The notes: generated by a model not told the origin, from the letters alone. A DNA stretch of 64,000 bases from Diphasiastrum complanatum (GCA_029204225.1 CM055109.1:30345422-30409421); one strand, 5' to 3'; shown: positions 1-11,355, counted from the stretch's first letter. Made by a program: numbers and translations.

Positions 1-1460
1 TCCAACTCCTGGAACATTGAGAAGTCCTCCATCCATATGGTCCTTGATGATCTTAGGATAAGATGTCCTTGAGAATATCCATAATAATATATCATGATCT
101 TCCTTTAGCACCTGTCCAAAGAACTAATCAAATTTATTTTACAAAAAATTAATACTATTCAATGAATCTAAAGTAATAATGAGGCTAGTTACCTGAAACG
201 CTGCCAACCACCATATATCATTTTCTGACTGGACACTGAATCTAAAATCTTCTTGGTCCTTTGTTTGTGATAGTACACCATTCATGAGAGTTATACTAAC
301 CCTCTCCATCTTCTGCCCTTTCTAAATTTCTGACTCATCTAACTTAAGTACTATGATTATTTTGCCATTTTTAGTTTCAAAGGTTATATCATAGAATGTG
401 ACGATGTATCTCAGCAAGTAATTTAGATCAACAAATAAGTTGTTTGATAAACTATATGATATTAATCTTCCATCAGTTTCATACACCTCCTCAATATGCA
501 ATGGAGTTCCAATGATCTTATGCATACCTATGTTTAATGTATCTCTCTCTTGTTTCAAGTGATATGTCCTAGGGATTGTGACTTTTCTACTTCGAACTTG
601 CTTAAAAGCTTCTCTAATTACTTTAAATATTGTTGCATATGCTCCCCTGCTAATACCTGCAAAATCATAAGCACCATGAACTATAGTCTTATCTAAAATT
701 TTTTTGAATGTCCACCATCAAAGACTTTGTTATTTTACACTTTACATTTGAACTCCTATTGTTCATCATGATACACTCAGTGGATTTGCCTGTCAATATT
801 GAAATGTCATTGATCAAGTTACAAAAATCAGAATATACTTACTTGAATGCACAAATCCTTCTATTTCGATAACCTCCTTTTGAAAGCGTTTGAATATCCT
901 TGCAACTTTGTCGCTTTCGCTTCTTACTTCCAACCTTTTTCTTAGCCAATTTTACATCCTTCAGTAATTGTAAGTTTTCAATTCGAATAGATTGTAAGAT
1001 TGATTGCATTTGCTCTAGTTCTGATTTGACATTGATTGTTATCTTCTATAATGATTTATTATTATTTTTAAGTTGTTCATTCTAACGTCTTTTGGAGAAG
1101 ACAATCTCTATTCTGACAATAAGAGGATATCCGTATTAACTCACCTTCCAAAATGTGAATTTTATTCATATAAAGTTGTTTTTCATGGTTCTGCAATATC
1201 TCACAATATCCTAGTAATCTAGTATGCCCATTGCATATCCATGTAACTAAATGCGTTATTGAGGAGTATGTGGGATGTGTCAAAGTGCTTGGATCTTGTG
1301 GATATAATGTTCCATCTGTCCACAAATCCAAGTTCCTCTTTCCTTCTGTCCTATAACAAGAATGATCCTCAACAGATATTTGAATTTCTTTGCCTCCTCT
1401 TCTCTGCAAAGGTGCCAAATCAATAGGGATATCCACATGTAGATGATACAATGTTGTCAT
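1..1460 (-). pseudogene. Unrecognised decayed coding sequence with a putative small intron
   Basis: I do not recognise the family. Protein-like sequence can be followed on the minus strand from about 1460 to the window edge, with frame changes near 1080-560. The 5' part (1460-1077) reads 127 codons, followed by a lysine-rich stretch. The 3' part (558-1) is open except for one TAG at 322-324. In that frame a good intron lies at 192-112: donor GT after ...WLAAFQ, acceptor CAG before VLKEDHD. It is 81 nt long and phase 0, and reading continues openly to base 1. Conserved-looking pieces are GQKMERVS and QSENDIWWLA. The intron argues for a former host gene or an intron-bearing DNA transposon rather than a retroelement. 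The stop and frame breaks argue it is dead. The gene continues beyond the window. Confidence 0.45.
112..192 (-). other. Putative 81-nt spliceosomal intron in the unrecognised gene
   Basis: On the minus strand the sequence is TTTCAG|GTAACTAG at the donor and TTTGGACAG|GTGCTA at the acceptor. Removing it joins two open stretches in the same phase (F-Q | V-L-K). Its length is near the lower limit for plant introns and its interior is AT-rich, as expected. Confidence 0.5.
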
Positions 1461-1983
1461 TAGAAAAAAACAATAGAGTAATCAGATGCATCAAAGTACT
1501 ATGAATAGATTTTTTGAAGCAAAACAAAATACTCATCTTTGATTATATTATATATTCTGTACGATCAATCCAATTTCCATGCTTGTCTGCTTGATTGAAA
1601 TTTGGAGAAGGCACTCATTTTTTCATTCCAGTTGGTAGTTGGCACTCATATTTCCATTCCAATGTGAAGATGGCGTTCATATTTGGAGATGGCGCTCACA
1701 TTTTCATTCTCATGGACAAGATTGCCCTCTTCATAACCAATGGAGGGAATATTTTTGAATTTAGACAAGTTAAACTGTGAACAGTTTACAGTTCTTAACT
1801 GTGACTATAGACACTATGGTTAGATCATTGGGAGTTGGGGAGGCCTCGAGAGTGGTGGGGGCTAGCAAATAAACAATATTGTTTGTTTTATTTTGATATT
1901 TTTCTATATCCTACATGGCATTTTTTAAAGGGTCTTTTTGATGTTGAGAATTCCTCTAATGCGACACTATCCATCAGAGAATC
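1461..1983. other. Intergenic; short degenerate repeats
   Basis: No gene is seen here. At 1605-1715 there are three or four imperfect copies of a roughly 30-base unit built on TGGCRYTCATATTT and CATTCCA. The remainder is AT-rich and unassigned. Confidence 0.4.
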
Positions 1984-3625
1984 TCATGATAAGACTAGTT
2001 GATATTGATCTTGATAGAGTGACGCTACTTCTCCCGGTGGTATTGTCGTGGTCTCTCTTAATTCGTAATGTGGATAGGACATGTTCACTTGACTGCTTAG
2101 TCTATCTAGGTATTTGTGGTATGCTTTAACCTGAAGACTTTCTTCGGCAGTCAATCTTACCAATTGAGAACAAGACATAGACATTGTAGGCGCTGGTTCT
2201 TGTTGTACAGTTGGCCTTTTTGGGCTTGAATTCCCTGGATTTGGCCTTTTAAGAATGGATATACTCAGATTTGGCATTGTGTTGGTGGTCTGTTGCCTTA
2301 TGGAACAATCAGACTTTTGTTGAATCTTGCTCATTGAAGGACAATCATGAACCTTAGTCTCCCTCTTGGTATTGCACTTCCTAATTGAAGGCGGCGTGGT
2401 CGCACTTTTTCAAACTTTGTGCTGAGTTGCCTTCAAGTTGCTCTGTTGACACAGGCTCCCTGTTTAATTCATCAACAAGAAGTCTTTGCAATGATTGTGC
2501 CAAGAGACTTGGTTAAATCCTGTGGACTTCATCGGTTGTCAATTTCTTGACTTCCTGAGCTACCATTGGCTTGATAGATTCTACCAACTCTATCTTTTGT
2601 GATGTTCTTGTTGGTTTGACCGTGGGTGTATCTCGGTACTTTGGAACTCTTGTCAAATTGACTTCTTTCTCACTTGTTTCATACCCAGGTGGCTAAGATT
2701 CTTTGCTTATAGCACATTAAGTCTGTGTGTGGACTGGACAACACAGGTGCATGTCGATCTACATATGCCAAATGTCTCCTAGCTATTTGTGAGCTCTACA
2801 TTGGACAATCCAAGCATGGATGGTTAACTCCGCATTGTCCACACATAGGTTCGAATGTTGATGGATCACCATGATGTGGACATTCAGCCTGGCAATGTCT
2901 TCCTTCGCATCCAAAGCATCATACCGTGTGCAGTATATCATCTCCTCTGAGTTGATAAGCATAAACAGGTAATAGACGTCCCTTAGGATCTTCCACAAAA
3001 TAAATCGGTAGGCTATCATGGTCTTCTTGTGAGTTCGGTGACATGCAAGATGATATGACCAATACTTTCACTTGGCCACTTTTTGTTGGAGGAACTTGTG
3101 AATTAGATGGATCACTTTGACATCCATCCGCTTGGTGAACTCCTTGTGGGCTTGATTTTATTTTTGACCTTTGAACCACCGTATCTTGTTGTCGAAATTG
3201 TTGCTCTGCATTTTGTCTTTGTAAGGATTCTTGATTGGACATCTTGTACTTGGCTGATCCTCAAAGCAGTATGTACATTCATCGTTTTCAAAAACTTTGC
3301 CTTGCAAGCATGAGTTTGATGACAGTCAGAACTTGAAGTTCTAGGTTCATGGTCACTTGTTGCACCTGATCTGCTTACAAAAAACACTTCCAGATGATTC
3401 GTAGCCTTCCTCTCTTGTCTGCTTGTTGACTAGCGTTGAACATTCAAGTTTTTTTGATTTCCCATCCGATATTTCTGCTTTTGGATAGGAATGATCTATT
3501 CTCTTCTTCAAGATAAGATTTTCCATAATGATCGCATTTTGACAAATTTGTGGCAATGAAGTGTAGGATGCGAACTTCTTCATACCAAACTTGATCTCAT
3601 CGAGTAGTTTGATATAGTAGTCTTT
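1984..3625 (-). pseudogene. Family C gag-like gene, diverged antisense copy
   Basis: This is the minus-strand relative of the gag-like gene at 9417-11184 and 11789-13149. Shared blocks in order are MKKFASYTSLPQ (capsid end), a first knuckle CTYCFEDQPSTRC (His replaced by Gln), VLVISSCMSPNSQEDHDSLP, YFVEDPKGRLLPVYAYQLRG, a second knuckle CFGCEGRHCQAEC, a third CGQCGVNHPCLDC, and the proline-rich tail ISILKRPNPGNSSPKRP. The reading frame breaks several times, so it is a pseudogene. No protease, reverse transcriptase or integrase lies next to it. It is clearly more diverged than the two copies in the 7-14 kb element are from each other, so it is an older insertion. A Gag-like RNA-binding structural role is inferred from the knuckles. 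Confidence 0.75.
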
Positions 3626-3990
3626 CTTTATGAAAGTGTGTGTACTCTCTTTACCACGGACAAAGTTTTATTAGGAAGAGTAGAAGATGATAAAATACAA
3701 AGGAAATGGCTCTCTCTTATAGATTTGAGAGGTGATTCTCCTTCACTCTGATTGGCTACTGAAGCTCCATCAAGATCATGATCTTGATCATCAAGATTAC
3801 TTTGTGTTTCTTGAGGACAAGTTGTGTTTCCCAACTTGAGCACTTTACAAAAGCTAAGCTTAAAATACTTTATTTTTTAACTGTGCTCCATGGCACTTAT
3901 TAGCCTAAGGCCCAATGTTGGACTCACACACGCAGGATGCCAACTAGTCGTCTGTTTCTAATACTTTCGACTTTCTACTTTAGCTATGTA
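3626..3990 (-). mobile_element. Family C LTR fragment (U3 and start of R), antisense
   Basis: Read on the minus strand this matches parts of the family C LTR: the block with GTTGGCATCCTGCGTGTGTG and, nearer the gag gene, CACCTCTCAAATCTATAAG followed by AGCCATTTCC. These correspond to the TATA region and following bases of the LTR at 7368-8276. The match stops soon after the predicted transcription start. The CT tract, hairpins and primer-binding site are absent, and gag follows within about 80 bases. Confidence 0.55.
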
Positions 3991-4084
3991 GGGTTTGGGC
4001 TTATTGCAAAAGCCATATTTTAGAATATTCCATGTCGTTCCCAGAATCGGACAATATTTTTCTTCCACCGCCTCATGAACATAC

Positions 4085-4790
4085 AATTGTACCTTCACCA
4101 CCACCTCCTGCGCTAGATATCGCACAACTTGTATAGGCCTTGAACTCCCTTCAAAACCAAATCTTGGAAATGCAATCTAGGCATGTCGTGTCCGAGCAAG
4201 AGTGGCGTTCTTCAACCCACTCGTGGTCCATCATCCTGTACTTTATGTTCAACCTAGAATTCTTCTCGGGAGAAAAGAAGGACCGGCATCCTGATGTTGT
4301 TCTTTCATGGCTGGATCAATGGAATAGTCATTTTTCCATGCACGATTCACTTGATACACAAAGATCGTTACTGCCCTTATGTTTTTATGCTAGAAGGCGT
4401 ATACATGGTGACAGGATCTGAACGATAGGGTTGGTACCCTACCTCATGGAATGCTTTTCAAGAAGCCTTTAAAAAGGCTTTCCTGTCATTCCTAGATGAC
4501 TTTGAGCATTGGCGGCGTTTCGCCACGATGTAGATGTGTAGCAGATCGTTAGATGCCTACATACATGAGTTCCAAGAAGTTTTGTCCCGATTGGCTTCAC
4601 AAATTGATCCTGCTCTAAGAAAATTTTACTTTTATTTTTGGGGCCTCCAAAAAAATTTCAACTTGAAGTGCGGCGTAACCAACATCAACAATTGAGGATG
4701 CCATTCATTTCGCTAAGATCTTTGATGACACCCATATTGGCTCCCGTAAGGAGCTCAGAAACTAAGTAAAGACAAGATGGACATTGGTTT
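4085..4790 (+). pseudogene. Ty3-type gag remnant
   Basis: Decayed Gag of a Ty3/gypsy element. A proline-rich start (PPPPALDIAQLV) is followed by a helical stretch (LNSLQNQILEMQSR) and the capsid signature FFSGEKKDRHPDVV-LSWLDQW, comparable to FNGEEKDRNAD in the chromovirus Gag at 42431-43231. A second capsid block (NAFQEAFKKAFLSFLDDFEHW, then YIHEFQEVLSRLASQ) lies near 4450-4610. Several stops and frameshifts interrupt it. With the protease and RT remnants downstream it forms one old plus-strand element, 4085-6105. No LTR was recognised for it. Confidence 0.6.
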
Positions 4791-4939
4791 TGAGGGTAGA
4801 AAAAAATGATAGAGTTCGATCGCGCTAACTATGACAAGGCAAGGACGACGACTTGTGTTTCTCTTGTATAGAGAAGGGGCATCTTCAAACGATTTTCCAA
4901 AAAAGAAGAAAAAATCTTGCACGCATTTTAAATCCTTCA

Positions 4940-5290
4940 AGATGTCAGGTAATTCTAGAATTTCTTTAAGGATGAAACTAATTTTGAGAATTGTGGTTTT
5001 AATACAGTTGTGTTCGTAGTACGCCAAGTTGTGACTGTTCTTTTTGATGATGGTTCCACACCTAATTTTTTTAAATGCTAATGTGTTGCATAAACTCAAG
5101 GTGGCCACTACACCAAGTGATCACTTTGTATGTGGTGAAAATGGCGTCTGGAAAATATCGACAAGCTTGGAATCAGCTTATTCCTCAATTGCCACTCAAT
5201 ATTCAAGATTATGTCGAACCGCTTGATTTTCATATAATGAATTTATATAGTGTAGACATAATCTTAAGAAAGGTAGTGGTTTTATTCTAA
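4940..5290 (+). pseudogene. Ty3-type aspartic protease remnant
   Basis: The translation near 5030-5110 reads VVTVLFDDGSTPNF, the retropepsin active-site motif in the DDG(S/T) form typical of plant Ty3 elements (the chromovirus below has [11 protein letters not shown]). A hydrophobic LHKLKV block follows, as in the family. It lies between gag (4085-4790) and RT (5590-6105) in the expected gag-PR-RT order. The frame is broken by stops and it cannot be functional. Confidence 0.55.
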
Positions 5291-5589
5291 AAATGAGTCC
5301 TTTAAAAAGGACTATGTAACTCATAGTATAATCTTTTTGCATAATGGCTCATTTGTTGAAGTTAAAGGCGATGTGAATAGGCCATTTGATCCTGTTGTAT
5401 CTACCTTAGAAGCTGTTAAATATTGAAGGACTCTAGAAATAAAATTTATCTTTGCTTTCGTAAAGATGAAGTTTATGAGGATGATTTGCTATTTAGAGTT
5501 TAAATATTGATTTATTGCATATGCCTTTGAATGTGTCTATGAATAATCTTTAAGTGTTAACTCACCTAAAGGTATGATATTTAACAAAC

Positions 5590-6105
5590 TTAGGCATGAA
5601 TATAGCGATATATTCCCCAGAAACTACTTGATGGCCTACCTCCCCAAAGGAGTGTCGACCATTAGATAGAGTTACTTCTTGGTAGCCAACTTGTATTTTT
5701 TTTTTTCCATGCATGGTTATCATTTTAGAAGAGGATGAAATTTCTAAGCTTACAGGAGCTTCTTAGGATGGGCTTCATTTGGCCTAGTAAGTCCCCTTGG
5801 AGAGAACCAATCCTTTTGATTAGTAAAATTGATGGAGGCACACGTTTGTGTGAAAATTTTAAAACTTAAATGATTTATCCACATATATCCCTTACCTAGG
5901 ATGGATGATCTAAGGGACCGTCTAAATGGAACTAAGTATTTTTCCAAGATTGACCTCAGATCGGATTACCATCAGATAAGGAATAGGAACGAGGATGTTC
6001 CTAAGACTGGTTCTGGAATTAGATACAATCATTATGAGTTTTTAGTTTTACCCTTTGGACTCACGAATGCACCGTATTGGCTTAATGTACTAACTGAATA
6101 AGGAA
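5590..6105 (+). pseudogene. Ty3-type reverse transcriptase N-terminal remnant
   Basis: The clearest part is 5901-6101: [19 protein letters not shown], then RSDYHQIR and [12 protein letters not shown]. This is the palm start of Ty3 RT, containing the first catalytic Asp (KIDL). Upstream, out of frame, SPWREPILLISKIDGGTRLC corresponds to the SPW(A/S)[11 protein letters not shown] block. The YxDD motif and everything after it are missing: the sequence breaks at about 6105 and is followed by a copia LTR fragment. Confidence 0.65.
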
Positions 6106-6119
6106 TGTCAGGTCTAGTT

Positions 6120-6690
6120 CATATCACGGCACACATGAGAGAACCACTAACCGCATGCTCAAGAAGCTAACTCCGCTCTGTAAAAGCTATGAGCTTATTA
6201 TTGACAATCAGTCTGAAGAAAAAATCGATGCATGCAAGCATATACAGTGTTTGTCTCGATGAATGCTTGATTAGCAGCTTTTTTATTAGATTATAGAAGT
6301 CATCTATGTACAATTTACATTTGTGTAGATGAGTGTACAAGAGGATGGCGGAGCCATTGTGCCGTCAAGAAGAAGATCATGGTGGCTATTGTCATTGTCA
6401 AATTAGTTGCACATTACAAGTAAGTGGGCGTGAGAAGGCTTCAATCGAAAGTCGAGCGAATCGCTATCGTGGCCAATTAAGTTGGAGTAGTCGATATGTC
6501 GGATAAGTCGATATGTCGGTTGAGTCGACAGGTCAGATCCCTCGATATGTCGGCCAAGTCAAGTTTCCCCAATAAGTCGAGCGCCATTCTCTTGGTCTGT
6601 CTTCAGTGATAGAGTTCTATAGACTGTGGGACAATGGATGTAAAATTGCAGCGATATAAATGGAACTAGATTAACATAGGATTTTGGAGA
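6120..6690 (-). mobile_element. Copia family A LTR fragment, antisense
   Basis: On the minus strand the start reads TTGGATTTATCTTCTCACTCTCC followed by AAATCCTATGTTAATC. This is the beginning of the family A LTR, also found at 18090, 22638 (minus), 34020 and 45176. Further matches are the GTGGCTATTGTCATTGTCAA block and the CGTGAGAAGGC block. It is strongly diverged and partial. A few RNase H-like residues may precede it at 6690-6790, but this is weak. Confidence 0.5.
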
Positions 6691-6879
6691 GTGAGAAGAT
6701 AAATCCAATACTTGGAGCAGTGCAAAGTTCAAATAGCATAACTTTGTAGGCATAAGTTCTTCATTCAATGACAAAAGTTGTCTTACGTTGATCTATTGAT
6801 GCAGTATTCACTTAACTCTATCCACTAAATCATCCAAGAAACTATAGGTTTTTGCCTCAACTACACAGTCCAAAACACT

Positions 6880-7367
6880 TTATGTGAGCTTCTTGCTTTT
6901 AAACGCAACTGGTCTACCATCCTAATAAAGGACCGCTCCTACAACAAAGTCGCTAGCATTCGTATCCATCACCAAAGGTTAGTTAGGATTGACAGTGTAA
7001 AATTGGAGCCGTAGAAACACAGTCCTTAAGAGTCTCAAAACTCATTCATTTCATTAGTACATGTTATCAATGGATTTTGTCTGCGGCTACATTTTTTTTT
7101 CACCCCCTTAAGAATGTTTGTTAGTGCCAATGCTATAAAGGCATAGTTCATAATGAACCTACAAAAGAATCTTGTGAAGCCCAAAAATGATTTCACATCG
7201 CGAATTGTTTGAGGACATGGCCATTCTTGTACCTGACGAACCTTATCATAATCGATTTCAATACTCTTATTAGATATGATATGGCCCAAGTATTTGAGCT
7301 TAGTTTGAAAGAACTCAAATTTCGACTCCTTAGCATAGAGATTTGCTTGTCAAAATATCAACTAGCA
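6880..7367 (-). pseudogene. Ty3-type RT/RNase H fragment
   Basis: Read from 7367 leftward: LYAKESKFEFFQTKLKYLGH, then a stretch at 7289-7035 (MGHIISNKSIEIDYDKV, VKSFLGFTRFFCRF). This is the RT thumb/connection with the usual LGHIIS and FLGFTRFF motifs. At 6885-7000 the RNase H start is visible across frame breaks (NQPLVMDT, ASDFVVGAVL, DGRPVAFKSKKL). The fragment is in opposite orientation to the Ty3 remnant at 4085-6105. The family C element is inserted immediately to its right, at TAGCA 7363-7367. Confidence 0.7.
7363..7367. repeat. Left target-site duplication TAGCA of the family C element
   Basis: TAGCA directly precedes the LTR terminus TGTTGTGGG at 7368. The same five bases directly follow the last LTR at 14298-14302. 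A 5-bp duplication is normal for LTR-retrotransposon integrases. Confidence 0.85.
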
Positions 7368-7629
7368 TGTTGTGGGTATTTCCTGCACAATAATAAACAA
7401 GTGGGTCCCACCACTTAAAATATTGTTGGCCTTAAATCGTGGGCCCCACCACAGTACATTGTACAGTTAGAATAATAAGTGCGAGGGCACTGGCGTCCTA
7501 CGTGTGTAAGCCCAACCCAATGAGCACGCAAAACGGTTAGGTAAAACTTGAATAAAAGACTTGGGGCCTAAATAGAATAAAATAATAAAAACTCCAAAGT
7601 CAAGTTACATGGTTCTAAGTTGAGGGAAT

Positions 7630-7648
7630 CTCACATGAATCATGTGAG
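7630..7648. promoter_or_regulatory. Palindrome in family C U3
   Basis: CTCACATGAATCATGTGAG is a perfect 9+1+9 inverted repeat about 120 bp upstream of the TATA box. It is unchanged in LTR2 (11617-11635) and LTR3 (13607-13625). The half-site contains CACATG/CATGTG, a core recognised by several plant bHLH and NAC factors. Binding by a dimeric host factor is inference. Confidence 0.55.
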
Positions 7649-7766
7649 TTTGTTCCTCTTCTTATTGAACCATTAGATTGCAATAAGTTTAGTTTGAGTG
7701 GCTAGGATTAGGATTCTAGCCAATTAGAAATGGCCAATGAGAGCCAAGATGGCCTCCCCTCTCAAC

Positions 7767-7774
7767 TATATAAG
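7767..7774 (+). promoter_or_regulatory. Family C LTR TATA box
   Basis: TATATAAG preceded by two CCAAT elements and followed by GGAGGCCATTTTCC. Equivalent boxes occur at 11754-11760 (LTR2) and near 13744 (LTR3). It fits a plant RNA polymerase II core promoter in an LTR. Confidence 0.7.
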
Positions 7775-7877
7775 GAGGCCATTTTCCATTGTAAAGCATC
7801 ATCTCTATTCTTAATAAAGCTCTAGCTCTTTTTATTTCTAACTCCATCTCTAGCTATCTCTCTCTCTCTCTCTCCTT

Positions 7878-8185
<308 letters not shown>

Positions 8186-8277
8186 GGAACTTTTCTCTCT
8201 CTCTTCTTGTTATGCAGGTGAAGGCGAGGTTTCCACTCCCAGCGACGAACCTCTATTCTACATTGATGACACGACAG

Positions 8278-8295
8278 TGGCGCCGCTGCTGGGGA
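8278..8295 (+). other. Primer-binding site of the family C element
   Basis: TGGCGCCGCTGCTGGGGA lies one base after the LTR1 terminus. It has the form found after LTRs of many plant Tat/Athila-type Ty3 elements, generally ascribed to tRNA-Arg priming. The tRNA assignment needs checking. It supports a Ty3-type helper lineage. Confidence 0.7.
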
Positions 8296-9416
8296 GCGCC
8301 ACACACTCGCCTCGTCGCATAGCTTTTCTGGCACTCTCTTCTTCTCTCTTTCTCTTTTCTCTTCCTCACCACTATTTTTTCACCTAAAACTCGGATTTTG
8401 TGGGTAGATTATGGTGGTTTAGTGTTAGATTTATCATTTTTCATTCTTTTTTTGTTTTGAATGTACTGAAGTGTTAGTTTTTTTAATGAACTCTCGTCTC
8501 GTCGCATAGTACTTTTTTCCATTCTCTCTTTCTCGCTATCTCCCTTTCTCTCTTTCTCTTTTTCACCATTTTTCACCAAAAACCGATTTTTTTGGGGTAG
8601 TTTAATGTGGTTGAGTGGTTAGTTGTGCATTTTTTTTCTGTGATTTTTTGTTTGTATGTATGTACTTCCGTAAATCCAAAAAAGCCTATAAAAATTCAAA
8701 AAACACGAAAAATCTGTTTTTGGCAAGAATATTAGGCGGGAAACCAGGTTAGAGGCCATAACTTTCAGAACTGTCTAAACTAACCTTCGCAGAGCCTTTT
8801 GAAATTCCATCTTAGTCTCACTAAGACAAGGACAGAGAAATCTCTACGAGAGTTAGTCCCCAGCCATTTTTTCAAATAGCCAAAAAAACAAAACCATTAA
8901 AAACTTAAAAGAAATAAATAAATAAAACTAAGAATTGGAAAAGAACCTAAGCCTTGCTGGTGAGTGACTCTATCTTTCAGATAGCCTCCTCCCACGACTG
9001 TGACGGTTCTATTCCCTTAAAAAAAACAAAGTGAAAAAAAAAAAATTAACACAAGTCTCTTTGGTAAATGATCCCCCATATCAGGTACCATCCATCCTTT
9101 ATTTTCATTTTTCTTGTCCATCTCCATTCAATCTTCCATCCACTCTCTCATCTGTTAAATTCATTTCTATTTCAATCCCTACTAATCAATCTTTTTACTT
9201 ACTCTTTTCTCTTCTTCTTCTTCTTCTTCTTCTCACTCAAAAAAAAAAAAAAGTAGGAACATCTTTTAATTCTACAATCACTGAAGCAATCCACCAATCA
9301 GCTACTTTGCCACATTCTAGTGCTGAACTATAAAGACCACCATCACAGGATTATCTAAACTAAAAAAGTTTCCTGATGAAACAATTTGAGACTACACCTA
9401 TCGGATCTTCCATTTA
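8296..9416 (+). other. Untranslated leader of family C copy 1
   Basis: About 1.1 kb between the primer-binding site and gag, pyrimidine-rich early on (TTCTCTCTTTCTC repeats) with an A-rich block at 8870-9050. No convincing gene is seen. The last 60 bases before 9417 look like diverged capsid coding sequence interrupted by a TAG, so gag originally began further upstream. Confidence 0.5.
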
Positions 9417-11184
9417 GTGAAAGATTGTAATCCACTGATTCCTAAACGGATCGTCATGGCAAAATACTATGTTGGACTGCCCAAAAGGATCAGATCTGGG
9501 ATGGCAGAATTTGCATCCTATGCGTCGCCTACACAACTTTGTAAGGATGCTGCCATGATGGAACTGCAACATGGGATGACGGATTCTCCCTGTCATAGTG
9601 TTGAATCATCCGATGGGAAATCAGAGAAACAAGAGTCAACAATGAGCGATGATTCAGCAAGAATGGAACCCCATGCAAGGCGACTAAGTGTAGCAAAGTC
9701 AAGCAAAGCAAGTGCAGCGGAAGACCAAGAACCTTGCACTTCAAGTTCAGGCCGTCCTCAAGCTTATGCTTGCACAATCAATTTTCTTGAAAAGGACGAA
9801 TGTTCTTTCTGCTTTGGAGATCATCCAAGTACCAAGTGTTCAATCAAGAATCCATGCTTATTAAAAGGACAGAATGTAGAGCAACAAGTTTGTCAATGGC
9901 AAAAGCCAACGGTTCAACGGTCAGAAGTAGAATCAAGCCGACAAGCAACTCAGCAAAAGGATGGATGCCAGATTGATCCACCTAAATCATGAGCTTCTTA
10001 AACAACCAATGGCAAGGTAGAAGTTTTGGTTATATCTTCTTGCATGTCACTGAACTCAATGGAGGACCATAATAGCCTACCGGTCTATTTTGTGGAATGT
10101 TCTAAGGGAAATCTATTACTGGTGTATGCCTATCAACTTAGAGGCGATGTCATATTGCACTCAGTTAGGTGTTATGGATATGGAGGAAAACATCGTCGTG
10201 ATGAATGTCCACATCGAGGGGATCCGTCAACATTTGATCCCTCGTGTTCACAATGCGGAGTTAATCATCCATGTCAAGATTGCCCAATGAAAAATTCATA
10301 AATATCCAAAAGGCATTTGGCATATCTAGACCGACATGCACCTGTGGTGACCCTTCCACTTCGTATGCACTATAAAAGAAAAATCTTAGTGCCACCCGGT
10401 TATGAAATGCGTGAGAAAGACGACAATCTGGCAAAAGTCCCAAAGTACGCAAAGATACCCTCGGGCAAACAATTAAAACCATCACAGAAGACAGATGATG
10501 GTAGAATCCATCACGCCAATGGTAACTAAGGAAGTCAAAAAATTGGCAATCGACGAAGTCCAGTGGATTTTATCAAGCCTCTTGGCACAATCAATGCAAA
10601 GAATTCTTAGTGATGAATTATAAAGGGGCCTAGCGTCAATGGATCAACAAGAAGGCAATTCAGCACAAGATCCAAGAGAAAGTGCAATCACGCAGCCTTC
10701 AACAGAGAACTACAATGATCAAGGGAAGACAAAGGTTAATGATTGCCCCTCAACGAGCAAGATTCAACCAAAGTCTCCTTGTTCCACAAAGCAGCAGTCC
10801 AAACCAACGCCAAATCCGGGTATATCCATTCTTCAAAGGCCAAATCTAGGAGATCCAAGCCCAAATAGGCCACCAGTACAACAAGCACTAGTGCCTACAA
10901 TGACAAAGCCTTGTTCTCAATCTATGATATTGACTGCTGAGGAGAGTCGTCAAGTTATGGCATACCTCAAATACCTGGACAGACAAGAAAGTCAAGCTAG
11001 CATGTCATGTCTACCTTACAATTTGGGGGAGTCTATGACATTGGGACCAGTTGCGCCGATCTACGAGAATCTATTATATCAACAAGATTTATCTTGGGAT
11101 CCACCGATGGATTGCCTCGACTACCCAATTGTGAATGAACAAGATTATCCGGAATGGCCACCAGAACCTTATGGGTATTATTGA
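9417..11184 (+). pseudogene. Family C gag-like gene, copy 1
   Basis: Gag-like protein, without pol. It has a capsid-type block (residues about 1-50: PKRIRSGMAEFASYASP), then a Ser/Lys-rich linker and knuckle 1 CSFCFGDHPSTKC. A conserved block (VLVISSCMSLNSMEDHNSLP) precedes knuckle 2, CYGYGGKHRRDEC (second Cys lost), and knuckle 3, CSQCGVNHPCQDC. Charged and proline-rich tails follow (ISILQRPNLGDPSPNRP), and it ends PYGYY. The knuckles use CX2CX3HX4C, one residue shorter than the retroviral CX2CX4HX4C. Damage: TGA 9990-9992, TAA 10299-10301, a +1 shift near 10497 and TAA 10619-10621. At each stop, copy 2 has CGA or CAA, so all are C-to-T changes. Confidence 0.8.
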
Positions 11185-11337
11185 AAATCTGACAAGTCCA
11201 AGTTCTTGTTGATTGCCATCATCCAATAAAGCCTCAGGTTTTACGTAAGCGAATTCTATCCACACTTTTCCTGAAGCATCCATGTCTCAACAATAAAAGA
11301 ACCGACAACAGCGCCCCTCCACGACAGTTGCAGCCTA

Positions 11338-11355
11338 GTGCCGAGGGACCGGCAC
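11338..11355 (+). other. Small hairpin just upstream of LTR2
   Basis: GTGCCGAGGGACCGGCAC is a perfect 6-bp stem with a 6-base loop, 19 bp before LTR2. The identical hairpin occurs 19 bp before LTR3 (13303-13320). No conventional purine tract lies at either LTR border, so this element may mark the plus-strand priming region; that is inference. Confidence 0.4.
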
